DNA from: Anaerolineales bacterium UBA3001
GTDB taxonomy: Bacteria; Chloroflexota; Anaerolineae; Anaerolineales; UBA11657
NCBI GenBank assembly: GCA_002346435.1
Contig: DDZT01000102.1
Location: 4,732 to 15,465 of the forward strand
DNA: 10,734 nt
Reading direction: 5' to 3'
Below, one piece after another: positions 1-5,851 of this stretch. How positions within the stretch are numbered: the first letter of the stretch is position 1; every line of letters begins with the position of its first letter. The translations under genes and the position numbers were made by a program. The notes under the pieces are model-generated. The model saw only the letters and a list, made by a program, of their open reading frames with translations. It was not told the DNA's origin and searched no databases.

Positions 1-84
1 TCAGTGGGGATTGAGCAAATTGATGATTTGATATGGGATTTGGATCAAGGCTTCTTAGAACTGCAAAGTAAAGATAACAAATAG
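1..84 (+). CDS. metY: O-acetyl/O-succinylhomoserine sulfhydrylase, C-terminal end only
   Basis: Frame 1 is open from the first base to a TAG at 82-84 and encodes 27 residues. It begins SVGIEQIDDLIWDLDQGF, which matches the very C-terminus of the Cys/Met-metabolism PLP-dependent enzymes (the usual form is R-x-SVGIE-xx-DDLI-x-DL-x-QAL). In this family MetY makes homocysteine from O-acetylhomoserine and sulfide, while cystathionine gamma-synthase-type relatives share the same ending. I prefer MetY because the next two genes are a CoA-binding protein and a homoserine O-acyltransferase, which would supply its substrate. The start and the PLP lysine lie outside the window. The stop codon overlaps the ribosome-binding site of the next gene, so the two are almost certainly co-transcribed. 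Family assignment is good; the exact enzyme is inferred from context. Confidence 0.72.
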   Translation, partial: SVGIEQIDDLIWDLDQGFLELQSKDNK

Positions 85-95
85 GTGAAACTAGC

Positions 96-587
96 ATGAC
101 CACTACATTTGACGTAACTAGATATCAGGATAAAGGCACTATTCAGAAGTTATTACATAATACCAAGACGATAGCTATAGTCGGTCTCTCAAGTAACGTC
201 TTAAGAGCTAGTTATTTTGTTGGTGCCTATCTGCAAAGTCATGGCTATCGAATTATTCCAGTGAATCCACGCGAGTCGGAGGTGTTAGGGGAGGCAAGCT
301 ATGAAACTCTTCTGGACGTTCCGGTTGAGGTTGATATGGTCAACGTCTTTAGAGCTCCTGCAGCATTGCCTGCTATTGCTGAGGAGGCGGTGGCGATTAA
401 AGCATCTAGTCTATGGTGTCAATTTACAGTGATCAATGAGAACGGTGCACTAATTGCTGAAAAGGGTGGGTTGTCAGTAGTAATGGATCGTTGCATCAAA
501 GTTGAACATGCTCGTTACATTGGGCGCATGCATTGGCTTGGATTTAATACCAATCGTATTACCTCAGTTCGTGAAGGCTTACAATAA
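96..587 (+). CDS. CoA-binding (YccU-type) Rossmann-fold protein
   Basis: This 163-aa protein fills one CoA_binding domain. The nucleotide loop is TIAIVGLSS (residues 25-33), followed by the helix ASYFVGAYLQSHGY, the second-strand motif IIPVNP (53-58), DMVNVFR (80-86) and VVMDRCIKVEH (128-138) near the end. This order and the length are typical of stand-alone CoA-binding proteins related to the N-terminal domain of succinyl-CoA synthetase alpha. No catalytic residues are known for the family and its physiological role is poorly defined. The start is supported by AGGTG at 83-87, which overlaps the metY stop codon. The gene lies between metY (gap of 11 bases) and metA (gap of 22 bases). An acyl-CoA- or CoA-sensing job in methionine synthesis is therefore plausible, but that is inference from position only. 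Confidence 0.85.
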   Translation: MTTTFDVTRYQDKGTIQKLLHNTKTIAIVGLSSNVLRASYFVGAYLQSHGYRIIPVNPRESEVLGEASYETLLDVPVEVDMVNVFRAPAALPAIAEEAVAIKASSLWCQFTVINENGALIAEKGGLSVVMDRCIKVEHARYIGRMHWLGFNTNRITSVREGLQ

Positions 588-609
588 ATAATTCAATGGA
601 AGCAAATAC

Positions 610-1677
610 ATGCCAGTAGTTGCTCACAATTCTTTGCCTGCTTTTGAAAGGTTGCGGCAGGATGGTCAAACAGTATTGACTTTGGATCATGCTACTCATC
701 AGGATATTCGTGAATTGCACATCGGCTTACTGAATTTGATGCCTGATGCTGCTCTGCGGGTAACTGAACAACAGTTTATAAGATTGGTGGGTAGCTGTAA
801 CCAAATTGCTCAAATATTTGTACACCCATTTTCAGTAGGTGGATTACCACGCAGCAAGAGTACACAGGCATATATGAATAAATACTACATGGATTTTGAG
901 CAAATACGTCAGTTAGGACTAGATGCTCTTATTATTTCGGGTGCTAATGTACAAGGTCCTGTTCTAGATCAGCAGATGTTTTGGAATCCCTTGAATTCTG
1001 TGTTCAACTGGGCCTTGGAAAATGTTACGTCAGTATTATGCTCATGTTTGGCCACACATGCGTTAGTAAAGCAACTATATGATATTGATCGTAAACCGTT
1101 GAAACGAAAAAGATGGGGTGTATATAATCATTATGTTGTTGCAAAGAAACATCCGATATTGCGTGATATTAATACACGATTCGATGTTCCTCACTCACGT
1201 CATAATGATGTGACTCGTCAGCAATTGGAAGAGGTTGGCGTCAGTGTTTTAGTAGAAAATAGTGATAGTGAGGTACATATGGCTGTCAGCCCAGACCAGT
1301 TTCGTGTGGTTTATTTGCAGGGACATCCTGAGTATTATACGGGTAGCTTACTTAAGGAGTACAAGCGAGAGACCCAACTTTTTTACAGGGATGACCTTAG
1401 AGACTATCCGTCGCATCCGGACAATTACTTTAATATTGAAGCTATTACAATTGCTGAAAATTATCAGGAGCAAGTAAGGATTGCCAAAAAACGAGGTAAA
1501 ATACAACCTCCTTTTCCAGAAGAGCAGATTCAGATGTATCTACACAACACTTGGCGGGATACTGGTAAAGCAGTGTTCAACAATTGGTTGGGACTTGTTT
1601 ATCAATTGACCAATGTTAATCGTAAGCTACCCTTTACCTCAGATGTTAATCCAGAAGATCCACTGGGGATTCTTTAG
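610..1677 (+). CDS. metA: MetA-type homoserine O-acyltransferase (acyl donor uncertain)
   Basis: This 355-aa protein of the MetA (HTS) family activates homoserine by O-acylation with acetyl-CoA or succinyl-CoA, the committed step of methionine synthesis. Visible family marks are LNLMPDAAL (41-49), the DALIISGANVQ segment (105-115), the nucleophile Cys146 in SCLATHAL (145-152), PHSRHND (194-200), and GHPEY (238-242), which carries the catalytic His239 and Glu241. The C-terminus has the expected HNTWRDTGKAVFNNWLGLVYQLT. It is longer than E. coli MetA (309 aa), mainly through about 40 extra residues between the GHPEY motif and the WRDTG motif. The residue that is Gly in succinyl-specific and Glu in acetyl-specific enzymes appears to be Gln115 here. 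The start follows GGAAG at 598-602. A MetY-type enzyme upstream suggests the product goes to direct sulfhydrylation. Confidence 0.9.
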   Translation: MPVVAHNSLPAFERLRQDGQTVLTLDHATHQDIRELHIGLLNLMPDAALRVTEQQFIRLVGSCNQIAQIFVHPFSVGGLPRSKSTQAYMNKYYMDFEQIRQLGLDALIISGANVQGPVLDQQMFWNPLNSVFNWALENVTSVLCSCLATHALVKQLYDIDRKPLKRKRWGVYNHYVVAKKHPILRDINTRFDVPHSRHNDVTRQQLEEVGVSVLVENSDSEVHMAVSPDQFRVVYLQGHPEYYTGSLLKEYKRETQLFYRDDLRDYPSHPDNYFNIEAITIAENYQEQVRIAKKRGKIQPPFPEEQIQMYLHNTWRDTGKAVFNNWLGLVYQLTNVNRKLPFTSDVNPEDPLGIL

Positions 1678-1720
1678 TTGTTGATTTGATCGAATATAAA
1701 AGATTTAGTTAGCTTTGTAA

Positions 1721-1729
1721 TGGTACAAT
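1721..1729 (+). promoter_or_regulatory. Extended -10 promoter element of the tRNA-Arg gene
   Basis: TGGTACAAT has the extended -10 form TGnTAnAAT. It places the expected start of transcription near 1736, about 9 bases before the mature tRNA 5' end. I see no convincing -35 hexamer 16-18 bases upstream. The same TGnTAYAAT form occurs upstream of the genes ending at 4334 and 8021 on the other strand. Confidence 0.5.
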
Positions 1730-1744
1730 TCTAATTGCTATCCT

Positions 1745-1818
1745 GCCCCCGTAGCTCAAGTGGATAGAGCGGCGGACTTCTAATCCGCAGGTTAGGGGTT
1801 CAAGTCCTCTCGGGGGTA
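1745..1818 (+). tRNA. tRNA-Arg (anticodon TCT)
   Basis: A complete cloverleaf can be drawn by hand. The acceptor stem is GCCCCCG at 1745-1751 paired with CGGGGGT at 1811-1817, with a G-U first pair. The D stem is GCTC/GAGC. The anticodon stem is GCGGA/TCCGC around the loop CTTCTAA at 1777-1783, so the anticodon TCT is at 1779-1781 and reads AGA/AGG arginine codons. The variable loop is five bases. The T stem is AGGGG/CCTCT around TTCAAGT. The discriminator base is A1818. CCA is not encoded (the next bases are CTA), so it must be added after transcription. No intron or mismatch is seen. The nnr gene follows on the same strand with no visible terminator between them, so the transcripts may be linked and separated by tRNA 3' processing. 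Confidence 0.97.
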
Positions 1819-1820
1819 CT

Positions 1821-1829
1821 ATTGTACCA
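1821..1829 (-). promoter_or_regulatory. Inverted copy of the tRNA -10 element, possible antisense promoter
   Basis: ATTGTACCA is the exact reverse complement of TGGTACAAT at 1721-1729, so the minus strand carries an extended -10 element pointing back into the tRNA gene two bases beyond its 3' end. A second pair, AATTCTAA at 1727-1734 and TTAGAATT at 1832-1839, is also inverted around the tRNA. The outer pairs occur in the order A-B then A'-B', so together they cannot form one continuous hairpin. Whether this drives antisense RNA, binds a protein, or is chance is unknown. Confidence 0.25.
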
Positions 1830-1841
1830 AGTTAGAATTAT

Positions 1842-1857
1842 TGATACCACGGTATCA
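1842..1857. repeat. 16-bp perfect palindrome between tRNA-Arg and nnr
   Basis: TGATACC-AC-GGTATCA has perfect 7-base arms around a two-base centre. The centre is too tight for a full hairpin, so a protein-binding site is more likely than an RNA stem. It lies 28 bases upstream of the preferred nnr start at 1885. Confidence 0.4.
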
Positions 1858-1884
1858 TCTACAAGTTGTATGGACCCAGATCAA

Positions 1885-3531
1885 ATGTCAAAAATAGTCA
1901 CAGTTGAACAAATGCATATGCTCGAGTCTGAAGCGTTTTCTTGTGGTGTCTCCTACGACCATATGATGGAAATGGCAGGAGGCGCTGTGTTTGACTATAT
2001 ATGTGCGAAAATGACTGATGTGTCCTCTAAGAGTTTTGTAGTGGTTGCAGGTCCTGGCAACAATGGGGGAGACGGCTTTGTTGTTGCCCGGTTGCTAGCT
2101 GCGTCTGGTGCCAGCGTCAATGTTTTTACTATCAATACAAATGATAATAATGTTGATAATAGACAAAAAGCATTGTTGTCCGGTGCAACTGTGATTACAC
2201 CAGAAGAAGATCCTGAAATGGAAATATATATAAGGGAAATTAGTAAAGCAGATTGTTTCATAGATGCCATATTTGGTACTGGTGCTAGAGTTCCACTCAA
2301 GGGTACGGCAGCTAAAATGTTAGCAATAGCATCAGTCGAACTTGATGGTCGAGAAGCATTACGTGTTGCAGTTGATTGTCCATCTGGATTGGATTGTGAT
2401 AATGGAGTTATAGATGAGAATGTTGTGAATGCTGATGTTAGTATCACTTTTGGGGCAGCGAAAATTGGTCAATTTATATTTCCAGGAGCAGATGCAGTTG
2501 GAGAATTGGTTTTAGCTGATATAGGGTGGCCCTCAGACTTGTCCACCTTTGATTCAATACAATTAAACCTTGCTTCTGGTGCTGACGTTGGTTCGATGTT
2601 ACCTAAAAGGTCACGTGACTCGCATAAGGGGACATTTGGTACTGCTTTAGTAGTTGCTGGATCAATTAATTACTCAGGAGCAGCTTATTTGGCTGCAGCA
2701 GGTGCTTACAGGGTGGGTGCAGGTTTGGTGACTGTCGCTGTCCCGGGAAATATTCATGGGATTGTAGCTTCACAGTTGCCGGAAGCTACTTATATTCTTT
2801 TGCCTAGTGATATGGGTGTAATTTCTGATTCTGGAACTCCAATTATTAGTCAAGCCCTTGAAAAATCCGATTCGCTGTTGCTGGGTCCCGGTTTGGGTAC
2901 TGAAAGACCAACAGCAGATTTTATACGTGGTATATTTTCATCTGTTAAAGATGATGTAACCGGTGGTATAGGTTTTGCTGTTGAAAATAAGAGCAAATCG
3001 AATTCTAAATTTGATACAGTGCAATTGCCTCCTACAGTGGTTGATGCAGATGGTTTGAGATTACTGGCAGATTTGCCGGAATGGCATTTGCATTTGCCGA
3101 CTCGCTCTATTCTTACTCCACATCCCGGTGAGATGGCTTTTCTTACTGGGTTGTCAATAGATGATATACAATCGAATCGGATTAGTATTGCTAGCCGCTT
3201 TGCGGCCAAATGGGGACACATTATAGTTCTCAAGGGTGCTTTTACTGTGGTATCTACACCTGAGGGTGCTATTAGTGTTAATCCTTTCGCTACTTCTGCA
3301 CTAGCTTGCGCAGGGACTGGAGATGTGTTGGCTGGCTTTATTGCAGGACTTCTTGCTCAGGGAATGCAACCTTATCAAGCTGCTATAGTCGGAACTTTTT
3401 TGCATGGCCTAGCAGGCAAAATAGCCTTGTCAGAGGTAGGTGCGGCAGCAAGTGTACTTGCGAGTGATGTACTTGATATGACTCCTAAGGCTATTTCATC
3501 TGTTATGTCCCAAGTTGCTTCGCAACCCTAA
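1885..3531 (+). CDS. nnr: Bifunctional NAD(P)H-hydrate epimerase / ADP-dependent dehydratase
   Basis: This 548-aa cytoplasmic metabolite-repair enzyme equilibrates the R and S hydrates of NADH/NADPH and dehydrates the S form using ADP. The N-terminal YjeF_N (epimerase) domain covers about residues 1-215, with the signature GPGNNGGDGF (56-65), FIDAIFGTG and VDCPSGLD (163-170). The C-terminal ribokinase-like dehydratase domain covers about 235-535, with KGTFGTALVVAGS (248-260), GPGLG (334-338), VVDADGLR (385-392), LTPHPGEM (410-417) and AGTGDVLAG (476-484) containing the catalytic-type Asp480. Residues 353-381 form a polar K/S/N-rich stretch between GPGLG and VVDAD that looks longer than usual. 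I chose ATG 1885 because MSKIVTVEQM matches the family N-terminus. ATG 1870 (five residues longer) and TTG 1822, four bases after the tRNA, are also in frame. No good ribosome-binding site precedes any of them. Confidence 0.93.
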   Translation: MSKIVTVEQMHMLESEAFSCGVSYDHMMEMAGGAVFDYICAKMTDVSSKSFVVVAGPGNNGGDGFVVARLLAASGASVNVFTINTNDNNVDNRQKALLSGATVITPEEDPEMEIYIREISKADCFIDAIFGTGARVPLKGTAAKMLAIASVELDGREALRVAVDCPSGLDCDNGVIDENVVNADVSITFGAAKIGQFIFPGADAVGELVLADIGWPSDLSTFDSIQLNLASGADVGSMLPKRSRDSHKGTFGTALVVAGSINYSGAAYLAAAGAYRVGAGLVTVAVPGNIHGIVASQLPEATYILLPSDMGVISDSGTPIISQALEKSDSLLLGPGLGTERPTADFIRGIFSSVKDDVTGGIGFAVENKSKSNSKFDTVQLPPTVVDADGLRLLADLPEWHLHLPTRSILTPHPGEMAFLTGLSIDDIQSNRISIASRFAAKWGHIIVLKGAFTVVSTPEGAISVNPFATSALACAGTGDVLAGFIAGLLAQGMQPYQAAIVGTFLHGLAGKIALSEVGAAASVLASDVLDMTPKAISSVMSQVASQP

Positions 3532-3534
3532 ATT

Positions 3535-3882
3535 TTAATCATCATTTTTTGCAGTACTACTAGACTTTTTGTTACCACGCGCTTTTTTTGTGGCAGTTTT
3601 GGCAGCTTCGCGGACTATTTCTTCAGCTTTGTTCCGCATCTCAGAAGCCATTTCTGAAGCTCGCATTTTGCCATCTTCGGCTGCATGCTGTGCCCTTTCT
3701 TTAGCACTGTACCAACTGTTCGCACCTTGCTCTTTGAGTTCCACTCCTTTTTGACGGATCTGGTGACGGGTTTCTTGACCACTCTGCGGAGCCAGCACTA
3801 GGGCCACTGCTGCTCCAACAAGCCCACCAATTACAAATCCGGAAAAAAATGCACCAAAGTCACTATTGTTGTTGTTTGACAT
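3535..3882 (-). CDS. YtxH-domain small membrane-anchored protein
   Basis: This 115-aa protein has a single hydrophobic, glycine/alanine-rich segment at residues 10-32 ending in APQSGQETR, the hallmark of the YtxH domain (the usual form is LLAPxSGxETR). The rest is a long, highly charged, alanine-rich helix (about 40-100) likely to form a coiled coil or amphipathic surface, and the tail is K/S/N/D-rich. YtxH proteins are often described as general-stress proteins of the envelope, but their molecular role is not established. The start is well supported by AAGGAG (complement of 3889-3894) six bases upstream of the ATG. The gene follows the two-TM gene by 41 bases and is probably co-transcribed with it. 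Its stop codon lies only three bases from the convergent nnr stop. Confidence 0.85.
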   Translation of the reverse strand: MSNNNNSDFGAFFSGFVIGGLVGAAVALVLAPQSGQETRHQIRQKGVELKEQGANSWYSAKERAQHAAEDGKMRASEMASEMRNKAEEIVREAAKTATKKARGNKKSSSTAKNDD

Positions 3883-3923
3883 GATTTACTCCTTTATAAG
3901 TTCAGTCACTATTACATGTTATT

Positions 3924-4334
3924 TTAGCTACGATTAGGCCATATCATTTTCAAGAACCGCATTGTTCCTGATAAAGTTCCAGCAATCTTCATAATAGGTC
4001 CTGTTAGGTTTTCGTTGACCATACCAGCAGTACTACGCACTGTGCTGAGTGTCTCATTGGCTTGTTCCAATATAGGTTTGATCTCATCTTGTAGTAGACG
4101 AATAAACTTGGTGATTTGGAATATTGCTAGAATGATTGCTATACCAATGAATAATCCTTCAATTGCCAGAGCGATTATCATTATATCTCTGATAAGTTGC
4201 GTGAGTTCGGGATTGCGTACAAGCATAACCAATAATACTGTTATAGTAACAAACATCAATACTAATGTTATGCCAATGATAGCCGGTAGCCTACATCCGG
4301 TTTTTGGATTAGATTCTTGAAATTCAGCACCCAT
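3924..4334 (-). CDS. Two-TM membrane protein with amphipathic C-terminal helix
   Basis: This 136-aa protein has two clear membrane segments, about residues 17-39 and 50-73, separated by a short charged turn (RNPELTQLIRD). They are followed by a predicted helical region (76-130) with the pattern LLQDEIKPILEQANETLSTVRSTAGMVNENL, like the DUF948-type helices of small envelope proteins found next to YtxH genes. No catalytic motif is seen and I cannot name a function. It is the first gene of a two-gene unit with the YtxH gene. No Shine-Dalgarno sequence precedes the ATG. Instead an extended -10 element ends six bases before it, which predicts a leaderless mRNA. The short N-terminal tail before TM1 contains the only cysteine (Cys14). 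The reading frame is secure because the residue pattern is coherent and the promoter fits. Confidence 0.75.
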   Translation of the reverse strand: MGAEFQESNPKTGCRLPAIIGITLVLMFVTITVLLVMLVRNPELTQLIRDIMIIALAIEGLFIGIAIILAIFQITKFIRLLQDEIKPILEQANETLSTVRSTAGMVNENLTGPIMKIAGTLSGTMRFLKMIWPNRS

Positions 4335-4340
4335 TTTAGG

Positions 4341-4349
4341 ATTATATCA
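4341..4349 (-). promoter_or_regulatory. Extended -10 promoter for the two-TM/YtxH unit, predicting a leaderless mRNA
   Basis: Read on the minus strand this is TGATATAAT, a perfect TATAAT -10 box with the TGn extension. Exactly six bases separate it from the ATG at 4334, so the expected +1 is the A of that ATG. The -35 region is weak and is overlapped by a perfect palindrome at 4361-4372. Confidence 0.6.
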
Positions 4350-4360
4350 TAGATTGAATT

Positions 4361-4389
4361 CAGACTAGTCTGTGTAACAGATTGGTCTG
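4361..4389. promoter_or_regulatory. Tandem palindromic operator-like sites
   Basis: CAGACTAGTCTG at 4361-4372 is a perfect 12-base palindrome. CAGATTGGTCTG at 4378-4389 matches it at 10 of 12 positions and keeps the outer CAGA/TCTG arms. The centres are 17 bases apart, at about -33 and -50 relative to the predicted start of transcription at 4334. That is where a repressor (over -35) or an activator (at -50) could sit. I do not recognise the motif as a known regulator's site. Confidence 0.45.
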
Positions 4390-4514
4390 AAGAGAGTAAT
4401 CAAGTGATTGTCGAGTGTATAAAGAGATTACTTTTGTGCCGGATGATGTTTAGGATAGAGATATAGTGGATGAATTTGAGCTGACAATTTCATTGGTCTC
4501 AAATATATTGTTGA
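4390..4514. other. Intergenic stretch with two imperfect hairpins
   Basis: AGTAATC at 4395-4401 and GATTACT at 4426-4432 can pair around a 24-base loop, with TTT following on the plus strand. ATTTGAG at 4474-4480 and CTCAAAT at 4498-4504 can pair, with an inner CAAT/ATTG stem, 10 bases beyond the stop of the minus-strand gene at 4515. Neither has a GC-rich stem with a proper T-run in the direction needed to end that operon, so I do not call a terminator. No coding frame is credible here. Confidence 0.35.
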
Positions 4515-4781
4515 TTAACCTTCATAGTTGCGTTTTGATAGCCAGTGAGCTAGCACCAAAGCTAATCCCGAGCCTAGTGAAGCCATGCCTGCGTTTAGCG
4601 GACCAATGGAATATATTGATGCTCCTACGATTGGACTAACATTATGTCCTATAATAAATCCCATCCAGCTAGACACTAGGTAGAGGAATATTTTACTTGC
4701 ATTTCCTCCTTTAAATAGGTGGAACATTGCACCGTAAAGCGTTGCTAATATGATTGCAATTAGATAAGCTGGTGTTGTCAT
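4515..4781 (-). CDS. Small integral membrane protein, function unknown
   Basis: This 88-aa, very hydrophobic protein has about three membrane segments (residues 5-22, 29-47 and 60-80), with short polar turns HLFKGGNASK and GHNVSP between the first ones and a basic end (LSKRNYEG). The layout resembles small uncharacterised membrane proteins of Chloroflexota-like genomes, but I cannot assign a named family. The ATG shares one base with the mnmA stop codon (TAATG), and GGAGG lies inside the mnmA end about 12 bases upstream. It is therefore surely the last gene of the desulfurase-mnmA operon and is probably translated by coupling. Nothing in the sequence says it acts in tRNA thiolation; co-expression is the only link. 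Confidence 0.7.
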   Translation of the reverse strand: MTTPAYLIAIILATLYGAMFHLFKGGNASKIFLYLVSSWMGFIIGHNVSPIVGASIYSIGPLNAGMASLGSGLALVLAHWLSKRNYEG

Positions 4782-5851
4782 TAGTCAATAATTCCTCCTC
4801 CCAAGCAAACACTGTCCTGATAGAATACGGCAGCCTGCCCGGGAGTAATATCATTGATTTGATGATCAAACTCTACTTCTACCTCGTTGTCATCAATGGG
4901 TTTAATCCAAGCTCCTACCGCTTTTGCTGTGTATCTGATTTGAACTTTAGCTCTGATTTTATGTTCTGTTGAAGTACCGCTGATCCAGTTCACCTTTTTG
5001 GCTTTCAGGTGGCTTTTTCCTAGCTTATCAATCTTATCTACTATGAGAGTATTATTTGATTGATTCTTAGACAGAACATATAATGGTTCTGGTGCCGAAA
5101 CACCTATGCCTTTACGTTGTCCGATAGTATACAGTGGCAGTCCTTTGTGCTGTCCCAGTGTTTCTCCGCTGGTGTTCATAATAGGTCCGGGATTAAGGGA
5201 TTCTGGAGCGTAATCATGCATAAATCTTCTGTAGTCCTTGTCTGCTAAGAAACACAAGTCTTGACTGTCCTGACGTTGCGCTACTGGTAAATCAAAATCA
5301 TTAGCTAGAGATCTTATTTTGTTCTTAGTGTATGATCCAATAGGAAACAATGTTCGTCTTAGGTCGGATTGTCCAAGCATACTTAGTGCGTATGATTGGT
5401 CCTTACTATTATCACATCCTCGAAGCAATTGCCATTTATCTTTATTCTGAATGATGCGCGCATAATGTCCTGTAGCTATACGCGTAGCTCCCATAGAAAG
5501 TGCTTTGTGCATTAGGTGTCCCCATCGTATATTACGATTGCATTCAAGACATGGGTTTGGTGTTACACCAGCACTATATTTATCTATAAAAAACTGTACT
5601 ACATTTTGGTGAAATTCCTTGCGTGAGTCTATAACGAAAAATGGTATATCAAGAATAGCAGCTACTTGGCGTGCTCGTGAAACTGATGCCGGGCTACAAC
5701 ATCGATTTTGACCTTTATTATCCTGTCCTGGCTCGCTCCAAAGTCGGAGCATTAGTCCAAAAATATCATGCCCCTGATTTTTTAGTAGCGCTGCAGCAAC
5801 TGAACTGTCAACACCACCACTCATTGCAACTGCTATCCTATCTTTTTTCAC
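4781..5851 (-). CDS. mnmA: tRNA-specific 2-thiouridylase MnmA
   Basis: This 356-aa cytoplasmic enzyme adds sulfur to U34 of tRNA-Lys, -Glu and -Gln by adenylating the uridine and transferring persulfide sulfur. The N-terminal PP-loop ATPase domain has SGGVDSS at 11-17. The nucleophile Cys101 lies in TPNPCLECN and the persulfide Cys200 in DSQDLCFL, matching the two catalytic cysteines of E. coli MnmA. TGHYAR (128-132) and the GQHKGLPLYTIGQRKG segment (233-248) lead into the C-terminal beta-barrel. Length is normal. Translation starts at GTG (complement of 5849-5851), whose G is the last base of the desulfurase TAG; GAGAGG lies nine bases upstream. The direct overlap with a cysteine desulfurase gene suggests that enzyme is the dedicated sulfur donor, as YrvO is for MnmA in Bacillus subtilis. 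Confidence 0.96.
   Translation of the reverse strand: MKKDRIAVAMSGGVDSSVAAALLKNQGHDIFGLMLRLWSEPGQDNKGQNRCCSPASVSRARQVAAILDIPFFVIDSRKEFHQNVVQFFIDKYSAGVTPNPCLECNRNIRWGHLMHKALSMGATRIATGHYARIIQNKDKWQLLRGCDNSKDQSYALSMLGQSDLRRTLFPIGSYTKNKIRSLANDFDLPVAQRQDSQDLCFLADKDYRRFMHDYAPESLNPGPIMNTSGETLGQHKGLPLYTIGQRKGIGVSAPEPLYVLSKNQSNNTLIVDKIDKLGKSHLKAKKVNWISGTSTEHKIRAKVQIRYTAKAVGAWIKPIDDNEVEVEFDHQINDITPGQAAVFYQDSVCLGGGIID

Noticed and set aside
1745..1818. The tRNA-Arg(TCT) as the cognate substrate of the MnmA in this window
   Set aside because: Known MnmA substrates are tRNA-Lys, -Glu and -Gln; closeness on the chromosome is likely coincidental.
1745..1839. tRNA-Arg as an integration (att) site for a mobile element
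   Set aside because: No integrase gene, no direct repeat of the tRNA 3' end, and normal housekeeping genes on both sides.
1822..1884. TTG or ATG 1870 as the nnr start
   Set aside because: The extra residues (MYQVRIIDTT...) do not resemble the family, begin four bases after the tRNA, and cross the palindrome. MSKIVTVEQM at 1885 matches the expected N-terminus.
1995..3233. Long open frames on the minus strand within nnr (1995-2447 and 2850-3233)
   Set aside because: They lie wholly opposite a confident gene, their residue composition is serine/proline-rich noise, and they have no family resemblance.
4395..4432. Hairpin AGTAATC/GATTACT as a transcription terminator
   Set aside because: The 24-base loop, AT-rich stem and lack of a T-run on the minus strand make it a poor terminator for the operon ending at 4515; nothing on the plus strand needs ending there.
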